NCBI GenBank assembly: GCA_964451415.1
Contig: CAYVHU010000015.1
Location: 6,219-70,218, forward strand
Direction: 5' to 3'
Source: CAYVHU01 sp964451415
GTDB taxonomy: Bacteria; Pseudomonadota; Alphaproteobacteria; Rhodospirillales; Magnetovibrionaceae
DNA: 64,000 nucleotides
Shown: positions 34,296 to 43,491 of the stretch, in pieces
How positions within the stretch are numbered: position 1 is the stretch's first letter
Layout of the letters: every line of letters starts with the position of its first letter
Translations under genes and position numbers: made by a program
The notes under the pieces: model-generated
Seen by the model: the letters and a program-made list of their open reading frames with translations, nothing else
What the model was told of the DNA's origin: nothing
The model's database searches: none

Positions 34296-35822
34296 ATGAC
34301 AGAGAAAATCGCAACCTTCGTGCGGCTGCACGGTGCCGACAATGTGTTCGTCGCCACCGCCAGATGCGAACCCGGCGCACGCCTTGAAGAGGCCATCGTG
34401 AAAACCTCGATCCCCATCGGACACAAGGTGGCCGCAACCGCCATCGCCAAGAACGAGGCCATCGTCAAATACGGTCACGCCATCGGCTTCGCATCCCAGA
34501 AAATCGCCGCGGGAGAACACGTTCACGTTCACAATTGCACCTTCAGAAACGGCACAAAACGTACCTTTCCCTTAGGCACCGAGGCGAAACCAACAGACTT
34601 TGTCGCGCAGAACGAACGCGCGACTTTCAAGGGGTTCGTGCGCGCCGACGGGCGTGTGGGCACGCGAAATTTCCTGGCCGTGCTGAGCACCGTCAACTGC
34701 GCCGCCACGGTGGCGAAAAAAGTGGCCGCCCACTTCGATGCGCAAGGGCTCAAGGCCTATCCCCATGTCGATGGCGTGTGCGCCTTCACCCATGGCGGGG
34801 GCTGTGGCATGGCGATGGATTCAGAGGGCTACGATCTGCTGCAACGCACCTTGGCCGGCTATGCGCGCCATCCGAATTTTGCCGGCGTCTTGTTGATCGG
34901 TCTGGGCTGCGAGGTCATGCAGATCCGTCACCTGATGGAAACCCGAGGCCTTAAAAACAGCCCGTCATTCCATCATTTGACCATTCAAGACACCGGCGGC
35001 ACCCGCAAAACGGTGGAAGATGGCATCGCGCAAATCAAAGCCATGCTGGCGCACGCCGACACGGCGAGGCGCCAAAGCGTGTCCGCAGAACACCTAATTC
35101 TCGCGCTTCAATGCGGCGGATCGGACGGCTATTCCGGCATCACCGCCAACCCGGCCCTGGGCGTGGCGGTGGACCTTCTGGTGCGCCACGGCGGCACCGC
35201 GATTTTGGCCGAAACACCGGAACTGTACGGTGCGCAATATCTGCTGAGCCGGCGCGCACAAAGTCCCGAAATTGCGCAAAAACTCATGGACCGGATCCGC
35301 TGGTGGGAAGACTACGTGGCGAATAACAATGGCTCCATGGACAACAACCCCTCGCCGGGAAACAAACTCGGCGGGATCAGCACGATCCTGGAAAAGTCTC
35401 TGGGCGCGGTGTCCAAGGGCGGTATCACCAACTTGGTGGACGTTTACGAATACGCAGAACCGATCACCAAAAAGGGTCTGGTCTTCATGGACAGCCCAGG
35501 CTACGACCCGATCTCGGTCACCGGCCAGATCGCATCGGGGGCCACCCTTGTGGGCTTTACCACCGGGCGCGGCTCACTGTCCGGTTTCAAGCCGGTGCCT
35601 TGCCTCAAACTCGCCTCGAACACAGACATGTTTACGCGCCTGAACGAAGACATGGACTTAAATTGTGGTGCGATCCTCAGCGAGGGCCTGCCTCTTGAGG
35701 ACATGGGAAAACGCATTTTCCACCGCATCTTGAAGGTGGCCTCGGGACAAAAAACAAAAAGCGAAGCCCTGGGCTACGGTGACAATGAATTCACCCCCTG
35801 GGTCATCGGCGCCGTGATGTAG
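34296..35822 (+). CDS. uxaA: Altronate dehydratase
   Basis: A 508-residue UxaA-type enzyme with both parts fused: an N-terminal SAF domain (GHKVAATAIAKNEAIVKYGH, GEHVHVHNC) and a C-terminal catalytic domain (GRVGTRNFLAVLSTVNCAAT, LGCEVMQI, ALQCGGSDGYSGITANPALG, NNPSPGNKLGGISTI). It dehydrates altronate to KDG, joining the pathway at kdgK. It is transcribed alone, divergently from the hexR-led operon, with a strong hairpin after its stop. Confidence 0.94.
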   Translation: MTEKIATFVRLHGADNVFVATARCEPGARLEEAIVKTSIPIGHKVAATAIAKNEAIVKYGHAIGFASQKIAAGEHVHVHNCTFRNGTKRTFPLGTEAKPTDFVAQNERATFKGFVRADGRVGTRNFLAVLSTVNCAATVAKKVAAHFDAQGLKAYPHVDGVCAFTHGGGCGMAMDSEGYDLLQRTLAGYARHPNFAGVLLIGLGCEVMQIRHLMETRGLKNSPSFHHLTIQDTGGTRKTVEDGIAQIKAMLAHADTARRQSVSAEHLILALQCGGSDGYSGITANPALGVAVDLLVRHGGTAILAETPELYGAQYLLSRRAQSPEIAQKLMDRIRWWEDYVANNNGSMDNNPSPGNKLGGISTILEKSLGAVSKGGITNLVDVYEYAEPITKKGLVFMDSPGYDPISVTGQIASGATLVGFTTGRGSLSGFKPVPCLKLASNTDMFTRLNEDMDLNCGAILSEGLPLEDMGKRIFHRILKVASGQKTKSEALGYGDNEFTPWVIGAVM

Positions 35823-35829
35823 CACGACC

Positions 35830-35854
35830 GGCGAGGCGCCCGAGGCGCCTCGCC
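35830..35854. terminator. Hairpin between convergent uxaA and the propeller gene
   Basis: A perfect 11-bp GC-rich stem (GGCGAGGCGCC and GGCGCCTCGCC) with a 3-base loop fills the short gap between two converging genes. There is no T-tract on either side, so it may act as a bidirectional block or RNA stabiliser rather than a textbook intrinsic terminator. Confidence 0.65.
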
Positions 35855-35862
35855 GTGCCGCT

Positions 35863-37068
35863 TCAACGCGCAGGAAGGCCGGTATAGTACCGTGCCACGC
35901 CGCCGTAGCTGCCGACCCAAACCGTTCCGTCACTCGCCGTTTTCATGGAGAAAACAGCATTGGAAAACAGGCCTTGCGCCTTACCGTAACGTTTGAAGGT
36001 CTTGCCGTTGAATTCAGCCAGACCGTTGTTGGTTCCGACCCAGATATTGCCGTCCTTGTCCTGGTGGAGCATGAAAACATGATTCGCGGGCAAGCCGTCT
36101 TTCTTGGTGTAGACTTTCCACGTTTTGCCATCGAACACAGACAGTCCACCGCCCCATGTGCCGACCCAGACCCGGCCCTTTTTGTCCACAATCAAAGCAA
36201 TGACGTAGTTCGGATTGTAGGCGATATCCACGTTGCTCAGGCCTTGTTCCTTCTTTTGCAAAGCATGGTGGCTGGACTGCTTAGCGGGATCGTTCTTATA
36301 GGGAATATCGGCTTTGACCACGTCGTAATCCGCACCAAGGCCTTCCTTGTGGCTCCAATGTTTCCATTTCCCGTTGCGATACAGGTTCAATCCCCCTTCG
36401 GTCGCAAGCCAGATATCCCCGTTCAAACCTTCCGCCAAACCGTAAACCCAGTCGTTCGACAGGCCGCCATTGGTATTCTTGACGGTATAAAGGTCCCACT
36501 TCTTGAAGTGGTCCAGATCGCCGCCGATGACGCGGTTGACACCCGACCATGTGGCGATCCACACATCACCGTTCTTCGCCTTCAACATATCGTAGACGAA
36601 GGCGTCGCCCATGCCGTTGGGCACGTTATAATTGCGCCACTTTTTTGTTTTGGGGTTCAAAATGGACAAACCGCCGCCATACGTTCCGACCCACAGTTCG
36701 CCGTCGATTTTCGCCAGCTTCAAGATGCCGTTCGAAAACAGGCCGCTCTTATTGTCGTAAAGGGTGTAATCGTCGATTTTAAGGTCATAGCGAATGACCC
36801 CGCCCGAGGTGCCCAGCCACATGATATTCCCATCGGCAAGCATCGACTTGACGTTCCGATTGCCGACGCGGAAATGGTCGTAGGTGAACGGTGAGTCCTT
36901 TGCGGCCTTCGCCTTTGCCTTCGAATCCGCGGCAACGTCAACGGTCTTGTCCGGAGAGGAACTCGCGACAACAGGGGCGTTTTTCGCCTCATAATGCGTT
37001 ATGGCATAGTAAGCAACGCCACCAAGAGCAACGATGGCGGCAACTGCAAAAAGGGTTGTTTTATTCAT
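35863..37068 (-). CDS. Free-standing seven-blade Reg_prop propeller, membrane-anchored (B)
   Basis: A 401-residue protein. An N-terminal helix (LFAVAAIVALGGVAYYAITH) acts as anchor or uncleaved signal. Seven two-component-regulator propeller repeats follow, each ending in a W-[LVI]-[GA]-[TS]-x-x-G motif, for example MWLGTSGGVIRY, LWVGTYGGGLSI and VWVGTWGGGLSVF. Between blades 4 and 5 is an insertion of about 40 residues ending YNPNYV, shared with the neighbouring propeller. There is no kinase or output domain. It overlaps the previous gene by 8 bases and ends the cytochrome operon on this side. Confidence 0.82.
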   Translation of the reverse strand: MNKTTLFAVAAIVALGGVAYYAITHYEAKNAPVVASSSPDKTVDVAADSKAKAKAAKDSPFTYDHFRVGNRNVKSMLADGNIMWLGTSGGVIRYDLKIDDYTLYDNKSGLFSNGILKLAKIDGELWVGTYGGGLSILNPKTKKWRNYNVPNGMGDAFVYDMLKAKNGDVWIATWSGVNRVIGGDLDHFKKWDLYTVKNTNGGLSNDWVYGLAEGLNGDIWLATEGGLNLYRNGKWKHWSHKEGLGADYDVVKADIPYKNDPAKQSSHHALQKKEQGLSNVDIAYNPNYVIALIVDKKGRVWVGTWGGGLSVFDGKTWKVYTKKDGLPANHVFMLHQDKDGNIWVGTNNGLAEFNGKTFKRYGKAQGLFSNAVFSMKTASDGTVWVGSYGGVARYYTGLPAR

Positions 37069-38179
37069 GGTTCTCTTTCGCCCCATCCTTATACGTTAAA
37101 CGGTTCACGCCGCCTTTTGTTCCGAGCCAGATATTGTTGTTCGGATCAATGGCGATGGCGTAAACATTGTCGCCGACCAGACCGTCTTTGCGATTGTACG
37201 TCGTCCATGTTTTTCCGTCATAGCGACTGGCACCGTGATTGGTGCCGAACCATAAGGTTCCATCTTTTTCCTGTGCGATGCTATAGACGATATTTCCCGC
37301 CAGTCCATCCTTGAGGGTCAGCGAGCGCCAAGTTTCTTTACCATTGAACTCGCTTACGCCACCGCCCCAGGTTCCAAACCAGATTTTTCCGGTCTGATTG
37401 TCTACGAGAACGGCAAAAACATAATTGGGATTATACGTCTCTTTGCCCAAGGAACTAAAAACCGAAAGATTGTGCCGCGATCTCGTGCCCAGCCCGGTAT
37501 TCGTGCTAAGCGGCAGATGTTTCAAATTGTCCGCCCCCAGACCATCTTCGTGCGTCCACGCTTTCCACGTTCCCTTATCGTAGAGGGCCGCCCCCCCTTC
37601 CGTACCGAACCAGATACCACCTTTTTTGTCGATATCAATTCCGTACACCCAGACATTCGGAAGTTCTTTGCGGTAGGTCGTGAACTTTTCGGTCTTCGAG
37701 TTGAAAACGCTAACACCGTCCCAGGTTCCGATCCAGGCGTTTCCCCCCTTGTCAAAGGCAAACGTGTAAACCCAGTAATCTGCAAGACCTTGCATGGGGA
37801 AATAGGTTTTCCATCCGCCCCCTTTCTTCGATTTGCTAAAACCGCCCGCATTGGTCCCCAACCAGACATCTCCTTTGGGGCCAATGCCGACGGCGAAGAC
37901 GTACTCGTTCGCCAATCCATCGGAACGGGTGTAAACGTTCTTCAAATTCTGCGTCTTCAAGTCCACTTCCATGGCCCCGACGGACGTCCCCACCCACATC
38001 GAATTGCGTTTCACATCGGTCGTAAGCGCACGAACATAGGCGTTGTCGCCGATGCGATAGGTTTCCGCAACATGGGGCACTTTCGAACGGCCGGCATGGG
38101 CTTGCGGTGGCGCGCTGAAGAGCAGCGCCGTGAAGGCAAAAACAGAAAAGAAAAGGGCGCGTGTACGCATCTGATTCAT
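37061..38179 (-). CDS. Free-standing seven-blade Reg_prop propeller, secreted (A)
   Basis: A 372-residue protein with a cleavable signal peptide (FSVFAFTALLFSAPPQAHAG) and seven Reg_prop blades (WVGTSVGAMEV, WLGTNAGGFSK, WIGTWDGVSVF, WFGTEGGAALY, WFGTWGGGVSEF, WFGTNHGASRY, WLGTKGGVNRL). It is a paralogue of the next gene. Reg_prop blades normally form the periplasmic sensor of hybrid histidine kinases; here they are separate proteins behind a kinase/regulator pair. An in-frame ATG nine bases later is an alternative start. Confidence 0.82.
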   Translation of the reverse strand: MNQMRTRALFFSVFAFTALLFSAPPQAHAGRSKVPHVAETYRIGDNAYVRALTTDVKRNSMWVGTSVGAMEVDLKTQNLKNVYTRSDGLANEYVFAVGIGPKGDVWLGTNAGGFSKSKKGGGWKTYFPMQGLADYWVYTFAFDKGGNAWIGTWDGVSVFNSKTEKFTTYRKELPNVWVYGIDIDKKGGIWFGTEGGAALYDKGTWKAWTHEDGLGADNLKHLPLSTNTGLGTRSRHNLSVFSSLGKETYNPNYVFAVLVDNQTGKIWFGTWGGGVSEFNGKETWRSLTLKDGLAGNIVYSIAQEKDGTLWFGTNHGASRYDGKTWTTYNRKDGLVGDNVYAIAIDPNNNIWLGTKGGVNRLTYKDGAKENHE

Positions 38180-38190
38180 CTCGCTTATGG

Positions 38191-38502
38191 TTAATTTCGC
38201 AGTGTGCGGATGTAAGTGACGACGTCAATCATGTCCTGGCGGCTCAAAACGCCCTGCCATGACGGCATCAGACCTTTACCAGTGGTGATGGTCTGCAAAA
38301 GAACCGAGTCAGGGTTGACCAAGTCATCGCCCTTGGCGAAGCTCGGCACACCGGGCACGGGGCTGTTTCCATCTATGCCATGGCAGGTCGGACAGGAATG
38401 ACTTTCCCATACTTTTTTGCCGGCGATCGGGTTTCCTGCATATGCGCCGCTCGCAATCAAGCTCAACGCAATGGCGAGTGTAAGTCGTTTCAAATTTCGC
38501 AT
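38191..38502 (-). CDS. Small monoheme class I cytochrome c
   Basis: A 103-residue periplasmic cytochrome: signal peptide (LTLAIALSLIASGAYAGNP), heme motif CPTCHGIDGNS, and a Met ligand in GKGLMPSWQGVLS. Its start lies 13 bases inside the response-regulator gene, so translation is coupled. It could be a soluble shuttle to the outer multiheme proteins or an electron-state reporter for the two-component system. Confidence 0.88.
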   Translation of the reverse strand: MRNLKRLTLAIALSLIASGAYAGNPIAGKKVWESHSCPTCHGIDGNSPVPGVPSFAKGDDLVNPDSVLLQTITTGKGLMPSWQGVLSRQDMIDVVTYIRTLRN

Positions 38503-39845
38503 GATTCCTCAAGCTTTCGATAAAGTGTTGAAAGGCTGATATCCAGTTCCTTGGCGGCGGCTCTTTTATCTCCGCCCGTGGTCGCCATGGCCTGTTTGAT
38601 AAGGCGCATTTCAAAGGCCTGCACCCGGGCCTTGTAATCCCCCAATAAAAGCGGTTTGGTCTCGCTCTCCTCATACCCTGCGGTCCCCGCAAGGGACGGC
38701 GGCAGGTCTTTCATCTCGATTTCGTCGCCTTCACGCAGCAGCAACGCACGTTTGATGACGTTGTCAAGCTCACGCAAGTTCCCCGGCCACGAATAAGCGT
38801 TGAAAGCATCCGTGACATCTTGGGAGATGCGGACGTTGCCGGTATTATACATTTCAGAATACTTGTTGATGAAAAATTTTGCAGCCGAAGAGATAGCCTC
38901 TTTTTGTTCGCGCAATGACGGCAACGGAATCGGGAAAATATTCAAACGATAGAAAAGGTCCTGACGGAAACGGCCTTCGTGAACCATCTGTTCAAGATCG
39001 CGGTTGGTCGCCGCGATAATCCGCGTATCGACCTTGCGCACCTGGGAAGCCCCGACCGGGCGCACAACCCGTTCCTCCAGAACGGTAAGCAATTTGACCT
39101 GCACGGAAATGGGAAGTTCGCCAATTTCATCGAGAAACAGGCTGCCGCCGGATGCGGAAACGAACAATCCGTCGTGTGTCCTGTCCGCCCCGGTAAAGGC
39201 GCCTTTAACATGTCCGAAAAGCTCGCTTTCAACCAGATTTTCAGGAATGGCCCCACAGTTGATGGACAAAAAAGGCTTATCGGCGCGGTTGCTCATCGAA
39301 TGCAGCAAGCGCGCGTACATCCCCTTGCCGGTCCCCGATTCTCCCATCAACAGAACCGTTAAGTCGGTGTTGCTGACCCTGCTCAGCAAGCGCTGGACGC
39401 TCTGGCTCGCCGGCGTGTCGGAAAACCAGAATTGATGTTCGCCTTCTTGAACGATCTTCTTCAACAGGGTGTTTTCCTGTTTAAGGAGTTCCATATCGTA
39501 AATCTGTTGCGTCCGCCGAACGATATCCGTCACCCTGACGGGCTTGATCAGATAATCGACCGCCCCAATCTTCAATGCCGAAACGGCCGTATTCAAAGAC
39601 GCGTATGCCGTCATCAACAAAAAGGGGATATCAATATTGTTTTTACGCGCACGTTTCATGATTTCCAGACCGTCGATATCCGGCAGACGCAGGTCCGTTA
39701 CGACCACGTCGAAATCCTTTTTCTTCAGAAGCTCCAAGGCTTCGTTGCCCGTCCCGACACTCATACACTCGATTCCGCTCTTGACGAACTGGCCTTCGAG
39801 CACTTGGCGAAACGCCGTTTCATCTTCGACCACGAGGGTTTTCAT
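38490..39845 (-). CDS. NtrC-type sigma54-dependent response regulator
   Basis: A 451-residue regulator in three parts. The receiver domain has phospho-acceptor Asp51 in VVVTDLRLPDIDG. The AAA+ domain has Walker A GESGTGKG, the sigma54-contact loop GAFTGAD and Walker B GGSLFLDEIGEL. A Fis-type helix-turn-helix closes it (KRAAAKELDISLSTLYRKL). It overlaps the kinase gene by four bases. Two sigma54 promoters with a common upstream palindrome in this locus are its likely targets. Confidence 0.95.
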   Translation of the reverse strand: MKTLVVEDETAFRQVLEGQFVKSGIECMSVGTGNEALELLKKKDFDVVVTDLRLPDIDGLEIMKRARKNNIDIPFLLMTAYASLNTAVSALKIGAVDYLIKPVRVTDIVRRTQQIYDMELLKQENTLLKKIVQEGEHQFWFSDTPASQSVQRLLSRVSNTDLTVLLMGESGTGKGMYARLLHSMSNRADKPFLSINCGAIPENLVESELFGHVKGAFTGADRTHDGLFVSASGGSLFLDEIGELPISVQVKLLTVLEERVVRPVGASQVRKVDTRIIAATNRDLEQMVHEGRFRQDLFYRLNIFPIPLPSLREQKEAISSAAKFFINKYSEMYNTGNVRISQDVTDAFNAYSWPGNLRELDNVIKRALLLREGDEIEMKDLPPSLAGTAGYEESETKPLLLGDYKARVQAFEMRLIKQAMATTGGDKRAAAKELDISLSTLYRKLEESCEI

Positions 39846-41380
39846 TGCGCCACCTCCAGAACATGATGTTCATCAACGGGAAGCCAGATCGTAAGGGAGG
39901 TTCCATGCCCGATGACACTGCTGATTTTCATATGACCACCGTGTTCTTCGATAATGTCCTTGCACACCGCCAGACCCAGCCCCGTTCCCTTGCCCTTGCT
40001 CTTGGTCGTGAAAAACGGTTCAAACGCATGGGACATGGCCTCGCTGCTCATGCCATGGCCGTTATCGGAAATCACGATCAAAACATCGCCGGCTTCATAT
40101 TCGCTCGAAACGACAATTTCACCCGTTTCCTGATCGACGGCATCCGCGGCGTTAATGAACAGATTGATCAGGACTTGTGCGATATGATCACCGACGATGG
40201 GGACCGCCGGTATATCCTTGTCCAGATCCAACCTCATGGTGATATGTTTGAGGCGCTGATCAAACCGCATGAAGTGCATGGTATTGACGATCACGTCGTT
40301 AATGCTGGTCAGACTTTTTTCAAGGGAAGCGGGGTGGGCATATTCGCGCACTTCGGAAACGATATTGCTTAACCGTTCAATTTGTTCCGCAATCATGGAC
40401 AGGGTTTCCACGGTCTCTTCGACCTTGTGCTCATCGCTGCCTTGCAAGGAATCGAGCGCCTTGAAATTCAACGCCATCAACGCTTGAATGGGGTTGCCGA
40501 CCTCGTGGGCCAGCCCGGCGGCAAAGGAGCCGATGGTGAACATTTTTTCCTGTTCCGTGAGGCGACGATTGAACTCTTCAATTTTTCGTTCCCGATTTTC
40601 CAATGAGGCCGCCATTGAATTGACGGACTCAACAAGCAGCCCGATTTCATCTTGGCGGTCCGTCTTGATCAAAGACCCGTAATTGCCTCCGGCAATTTCC
40701 TTGGCGCGCATTTGCAGCTGCCTGACCGCTCGCAATAGCCCCGTGATAAAAATTCCACCGGAAATCAGGATTACACCCAGACCGAAAAGACCTATGACAA
40801 GTAAAATCCACGCATAAAAGTCACTCTTTTTGCCATAATAACTTACAGATTTCGCTCTTTTGGACTTTATTTCATTAACGGATTTTTGAAGGTAAGTATT
40901 TAATATATTAACTTCTTGCTTAACACGTCGCGCAACCCGGCCAAGCTGGGCGTCATTCGCCCCCCCCTTAAGCAACGCGTTCATTTGATTGAAAAACAAG
41001 TCTATTTTCTTGAGATTATAGGGAGCGGCATTTGAACTTTGCAAAAAATGATGCATAAGCCCTTCAAGGTCCTTCAAGCGCTTTTCCCAGCTTCCCACAC
41101 GAACAAAAACCATGCCGCGCGCCGGAATCGAAAGATCGTAGGCCAAACCGGAACTGATCATGATGCCTTCCAGGTACTCACGCTCCACGGTATCGAATTC
41201 GGCCAGCTTCAGAAAATCGTGTTTGAGATCATTCTTGAAATAAATAGCAAGGGATATTTCCACCAAAGCCAGAATCAACACGCCGCCCATGAGAAGAGCA
41301 ACCTTAAAAAACAGGCCCTTCTTGTCCAGACATCCATCGCAGGATGGAAAGTGGGTTAAAATGTATCTCAACGCGTTCAT
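39842..41380 (-). CDS. Membrane sensor histidine kinase
   Basis: A 512-residue kinase. A short N-terminal tail contains CDGC (Cys14, Cys17). A first helix (FFKVALLMGGVLILALVEI) is followed by a periplasmic sensing region of about 150 residues and a second helix near residue 195. Then come HAMP, a HisKA domain with the phospho-His in SFAAGLAHEVGNPIQALM, and an ATPase domain with NLFINAADAV, ISDNGHGMS and GKGTGLGLAVCKD. It partners the overlapping sigma54 regulator. The signal is unknown. Confidence 0.93.
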   Translation of the reverse strand: MNALRYILTHFPSCDGCLDKKGLFFKVALLMGGVLILALVEISLAIYFKNDLKHDFLKLAEFDTVEREYLEGIMISSGLAYDLSIPARGMVFVRVGSWEKRLKDLEGLMHHFLQSSNAAPYNLKKIDLFFNQMNALLKGGANDAQLGRVARRVKQEVNILNTYLQKSVNEIKSKRAKSVSYYGKKSDFYAWILLVIGLFGLGVILISGGIFITGLLRAVRQLQMRAKEIAGGNYGSLIKTDRQDEIGLLVESVNSMAASLENRERKIEEFNRRLTEQEKMFTIGSFAAGLAHEVGNPIQALMALNFKALDSLQGSDEHKVEETVETLSMIAEQIERLSNIVSEVREYAHPASLEKSLTSINDVIVNTMHFMRFDQRLKHITMRLDLDKDIPAVPIVGDHIAQVLINLFINAADAVDQETGEIVVSSEYEAGDVLIVISDNGHGMSSEAMSHAFEPFFTTKSKGKGTGLGLAVCKDIIEEHGGHMKISSVIGHGTSLTIWLPVDEHHVLEVAQ

Positions 41381-41423
41381 GCTGCTTCGTCGTTCGCCCT
41401 TAACATGTGCCTCGGCCTCAGGA

Positions 41424-41942
41424 TCAGTGAAACTTTTTCAACTCTGGAAACGTGCTTGCGATTCTTTTGCGATCCCAAAGCACGTATCCCTCCAAACGTT
41501 CACGGATGATCCCCTTCGCATCGACAATGAACGTCACGGGAACCCCCGTTATGCCCAGCACGTTCTTTGTCATGGTTTTTTTCAAATCAATATAATTCGC
41601 ATACGTAATGTGACTTTGGCGAAGATACTCCTTAACAATCATCGGGTTATCATCAATTGAGAGACCAACAACACGAAAATGATCGGGATCAAAACGCTCA
41701 CTCAATTTTTGCAAATCGGGCATTTCGCGTCTACACGGAACGCACCACGTCGCCCAGATATTGAGAACGACCGTTTTTCCCCGCCATTGGTTAAAGTGTT
41801 CCACGCCTCCATCAAGCCTTGTCAGTTGAATATCCGCCATGGGTTGTCCATCGCGGGGCTCTGCCTGTTGTGCATTGCCGCACGCATAAAGCACGGTGAG
41901 AAGCCCCAGCGCAAAACCTTTCCGCGTGAGCATCCCGAACAT
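41424..41942 (-). CDS. TlpA/ResA-like thioredoxin lipoprotein
   Basis: A 172-residue protein. It has a lipoprotein signal with lipobox TVLYAC and a thioredoxin fold with active site WATWCVPCRREMP and the cis-Pro region GITGVPVTFIVD. ResA/TlpA proteins keep apocytochrome CXXCH cysteines reduced before heme attachment in System II. The gene starts at ATG 41942 overlapping the TPR gene's stop. It belongs with the ResB and CcsA genes upstream. Confidence 0.9.
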   Translation of the reverse strand: MFGMLTRKGFALGLLTVLYACGNAQQAEPRDGQPMADIQLTRLDGGVEHFNQWRGKTVVLNIWATWCVPCRREMPDLQKLSERFDPDHFRVVGLSIDDNPMIVKEYLRQSHITYANYIDLKKTMTKNVLGITGVPVTFIVDAKGIIRERLEGYVLWDRKRIASTFPELKKFH

Positions 41943-42658
41943 CAATCCACATCCTTCTTTTTCACCTTTGCGTCCTTTTTGCGTGTGCTCACCTTGCGTA
42001 TGGACGGATTTTTCGTTTGTGCGCCCGCAACCTTTTTCTTCTTTTTACGGCGCGCATCAAGTTTTGCTTCCCACTCCCACGTCGCAGACTTCGCCTTCAT
42101 CAGAAACGGGTCGTCCTTGGCGGTAAGATGGACATAGGTGCGCATCGCGCCCAAGGCACCTTCCAAATCGCCTGTGTCCGCCAGGCTTGCCGCAAGTCCA
42201 TAGTATGCGTTTAATTGTTCCTTGCGAATTTCCAACGCTTTTTGGAAAAGCGAAACGGCGCGTTCCGCTTGTCCCATGGACAGGTAAGCGAAGCCTAAAT
42301 TCACAAAAACCGCAGGAACATGGGGGCGCATCTTACGCGCCAATTGCAAAACGGCGACGGCGTCCTTATAGCGACCATGCTGCAAAAGACTGACCGCGGC
42401 CTGGAAATGTTCCTTGAAGCTTCGTTCCTCGGGGCTGAGGACCTTTTTTTCTGCCTTCTCGGCATGCGTGGTGGGCGTCGCCGTAGCCGCGGGCACAGAA
42501 GGTTTGACGGGCCGCGTTTCAGACGCAAACTCGTTCCGCCACCAATACGCCTTCTTGCCGACGCTCGGCGCATAACGCAACGTCACCCCCCCGATGATCG
42601 TGCCGAGCACGACGACCAACGCCGCAGCCAGAAACCTGTCTTTGGTCTTCCTTGCCAT
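41942..42658 (-). CDS. Membrane-anchored TPR protein of the cytochrome assembly group
   Basis: A 238-residue protein with an N-terminal anchor (FLAAALVVVLGTIIGGVTL), a linker, about three tetratricopeptide repeats (HFQAAVSLLQHGRYKDAVAV, VNLGFAYLSMGQAERAVSLF, YYGLAASLADTGDLEGALGA) and a highly basic Lys-rich tail. It sits between ccsA and tlpA genes with overlapping start and stop codons, so it resembles the CcmI/NrfG-type TPR factors that hold apocytochromes during heme ligation. Confidence 0.8.
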   Translation of the reverse strand: MARKTKDRFLAAALVVVLGTIIGGVTLRYAPSVGKKAYWWRNEFASETRPVKPSVPAATATPTTHAEKAEKKVLSPEERSFKEHFQAAVSLLQHGRYKDAVAVLQLARKMRPHVPAVFVNLGFAYLSMGQAERAVSLFQKALEIRKEQLNAYYGLAASLADTGDLEGALGAMRTYVHLTAKDDPFLMKAKSATWEWEAKLDARRKKKKKVAGAQTKNPSIRKVSTRKKDAKVKKKDVD

Positions 42659-43491
42659 TATACCATTCCTTGATGTGCAGCTTCGGACAAAAACGGCACC
42701 CCGAAAAAGGTCAAAAACGCAAGCGAGAATATGGCCGTTATCAGCACCGCCGCCGTTGTCGGCGCAGGACGGCGTGTAATCCGGATATGCAGAAAAATCG
42801 CCGCCGAAATCCACGTCAGGAACGACCACACTTCAAGAGGGTCCCAATCCCAATAGCGCCCCCATGCGTTTTGCGCCCAGATGGCCCCCGCAATCAGCAT
42901 CATCGTTTCACTGACGAAGCCTGCGAAAACAAACCTGAACGCCAGTTCATCAAGAGACTCGCTGGACGGCATCGACACAAAACGCAATCGTGAATTCTCC
43001 GGCACACCACGTGCATCAGCCACCCGTCGCGATAGGACCGAAAGGCTTAACCCCAACGCCACGACCAAACAGCCGATGAACACCTTGCCGAAAGCGACAT
43101 GGATCAACAGCCAATAGGTGTCGTAAGTCACCGGCAGCAGACTGTCATCTTGGGGCAAAATCAAAATCCACACGACCATCACCGATAACAGGAACAACAT
43201 GGGCGTGAGAACAGCGCGAATACGCTTGATAAATAAACAGGCCAAAAAAATCGCCAGATAATATCCCCATAAACCGCTCGCCAATGTCTCACGCAAATCC
43301 ACATACGGGCCGTGTCCCAACCGCCCCCAGCGCAACATGATGAACATGGAATTGGCCGCAAGCGCGAGACCGAGAACCGTCAACGCCAGGACATACCCGC
43401 TACGCCGCTTCCATGTTTCAAACGCCGCCGACACGGCGCTCGCAAAATACAAGCCCGTCGCCACAAAAAGCCAGATGGTTTCAACGTGCAT
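42658..43491 (-). CDS. ccsA: System II heme ligase subunit CcsA/ResC
   Basis: A 277-residue membrane protein with about eight helices. The heme-binding WWD segment is WAQNAWGRYWDWDPLEVWSF. Conserved His residues lie in LLIHVAFGK and near the end in AIFLHIRI. With ResB it exports heme and attaches it to CXXCH motifs. The start at 43491 overlaps the resB gene by 11 bases. Alphaproteobacteria typically use System I, so a System II pair inside a cytochrome operon suggests a dedicated assembly line. Confidence 0.92.
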   Translation of the reverse strand: MHVETIWLFVATGLYFASAVSAAFETWKRRSGYVLALTVLGLALAANSMFIMLRWGRLGHGPYVDLRETLASGLWGYYLAIFLACLFIKRIRAVLTPMLFLLSVMVVWILILPQDDSLLPVTYDTYWLLIHVAFGKVFIGCLVVALGLSLSVLSRRVADARGVPENSRLRFVSMPSSESLDELAFRFVFAGFVSETMMLIAGAIWAQNAWGRYWDWDPLEVWSFLTWISAAIFLHIRITRRPAPTTAAVLITAIFSLAFLTFFGVPFLSEAAHQGMV

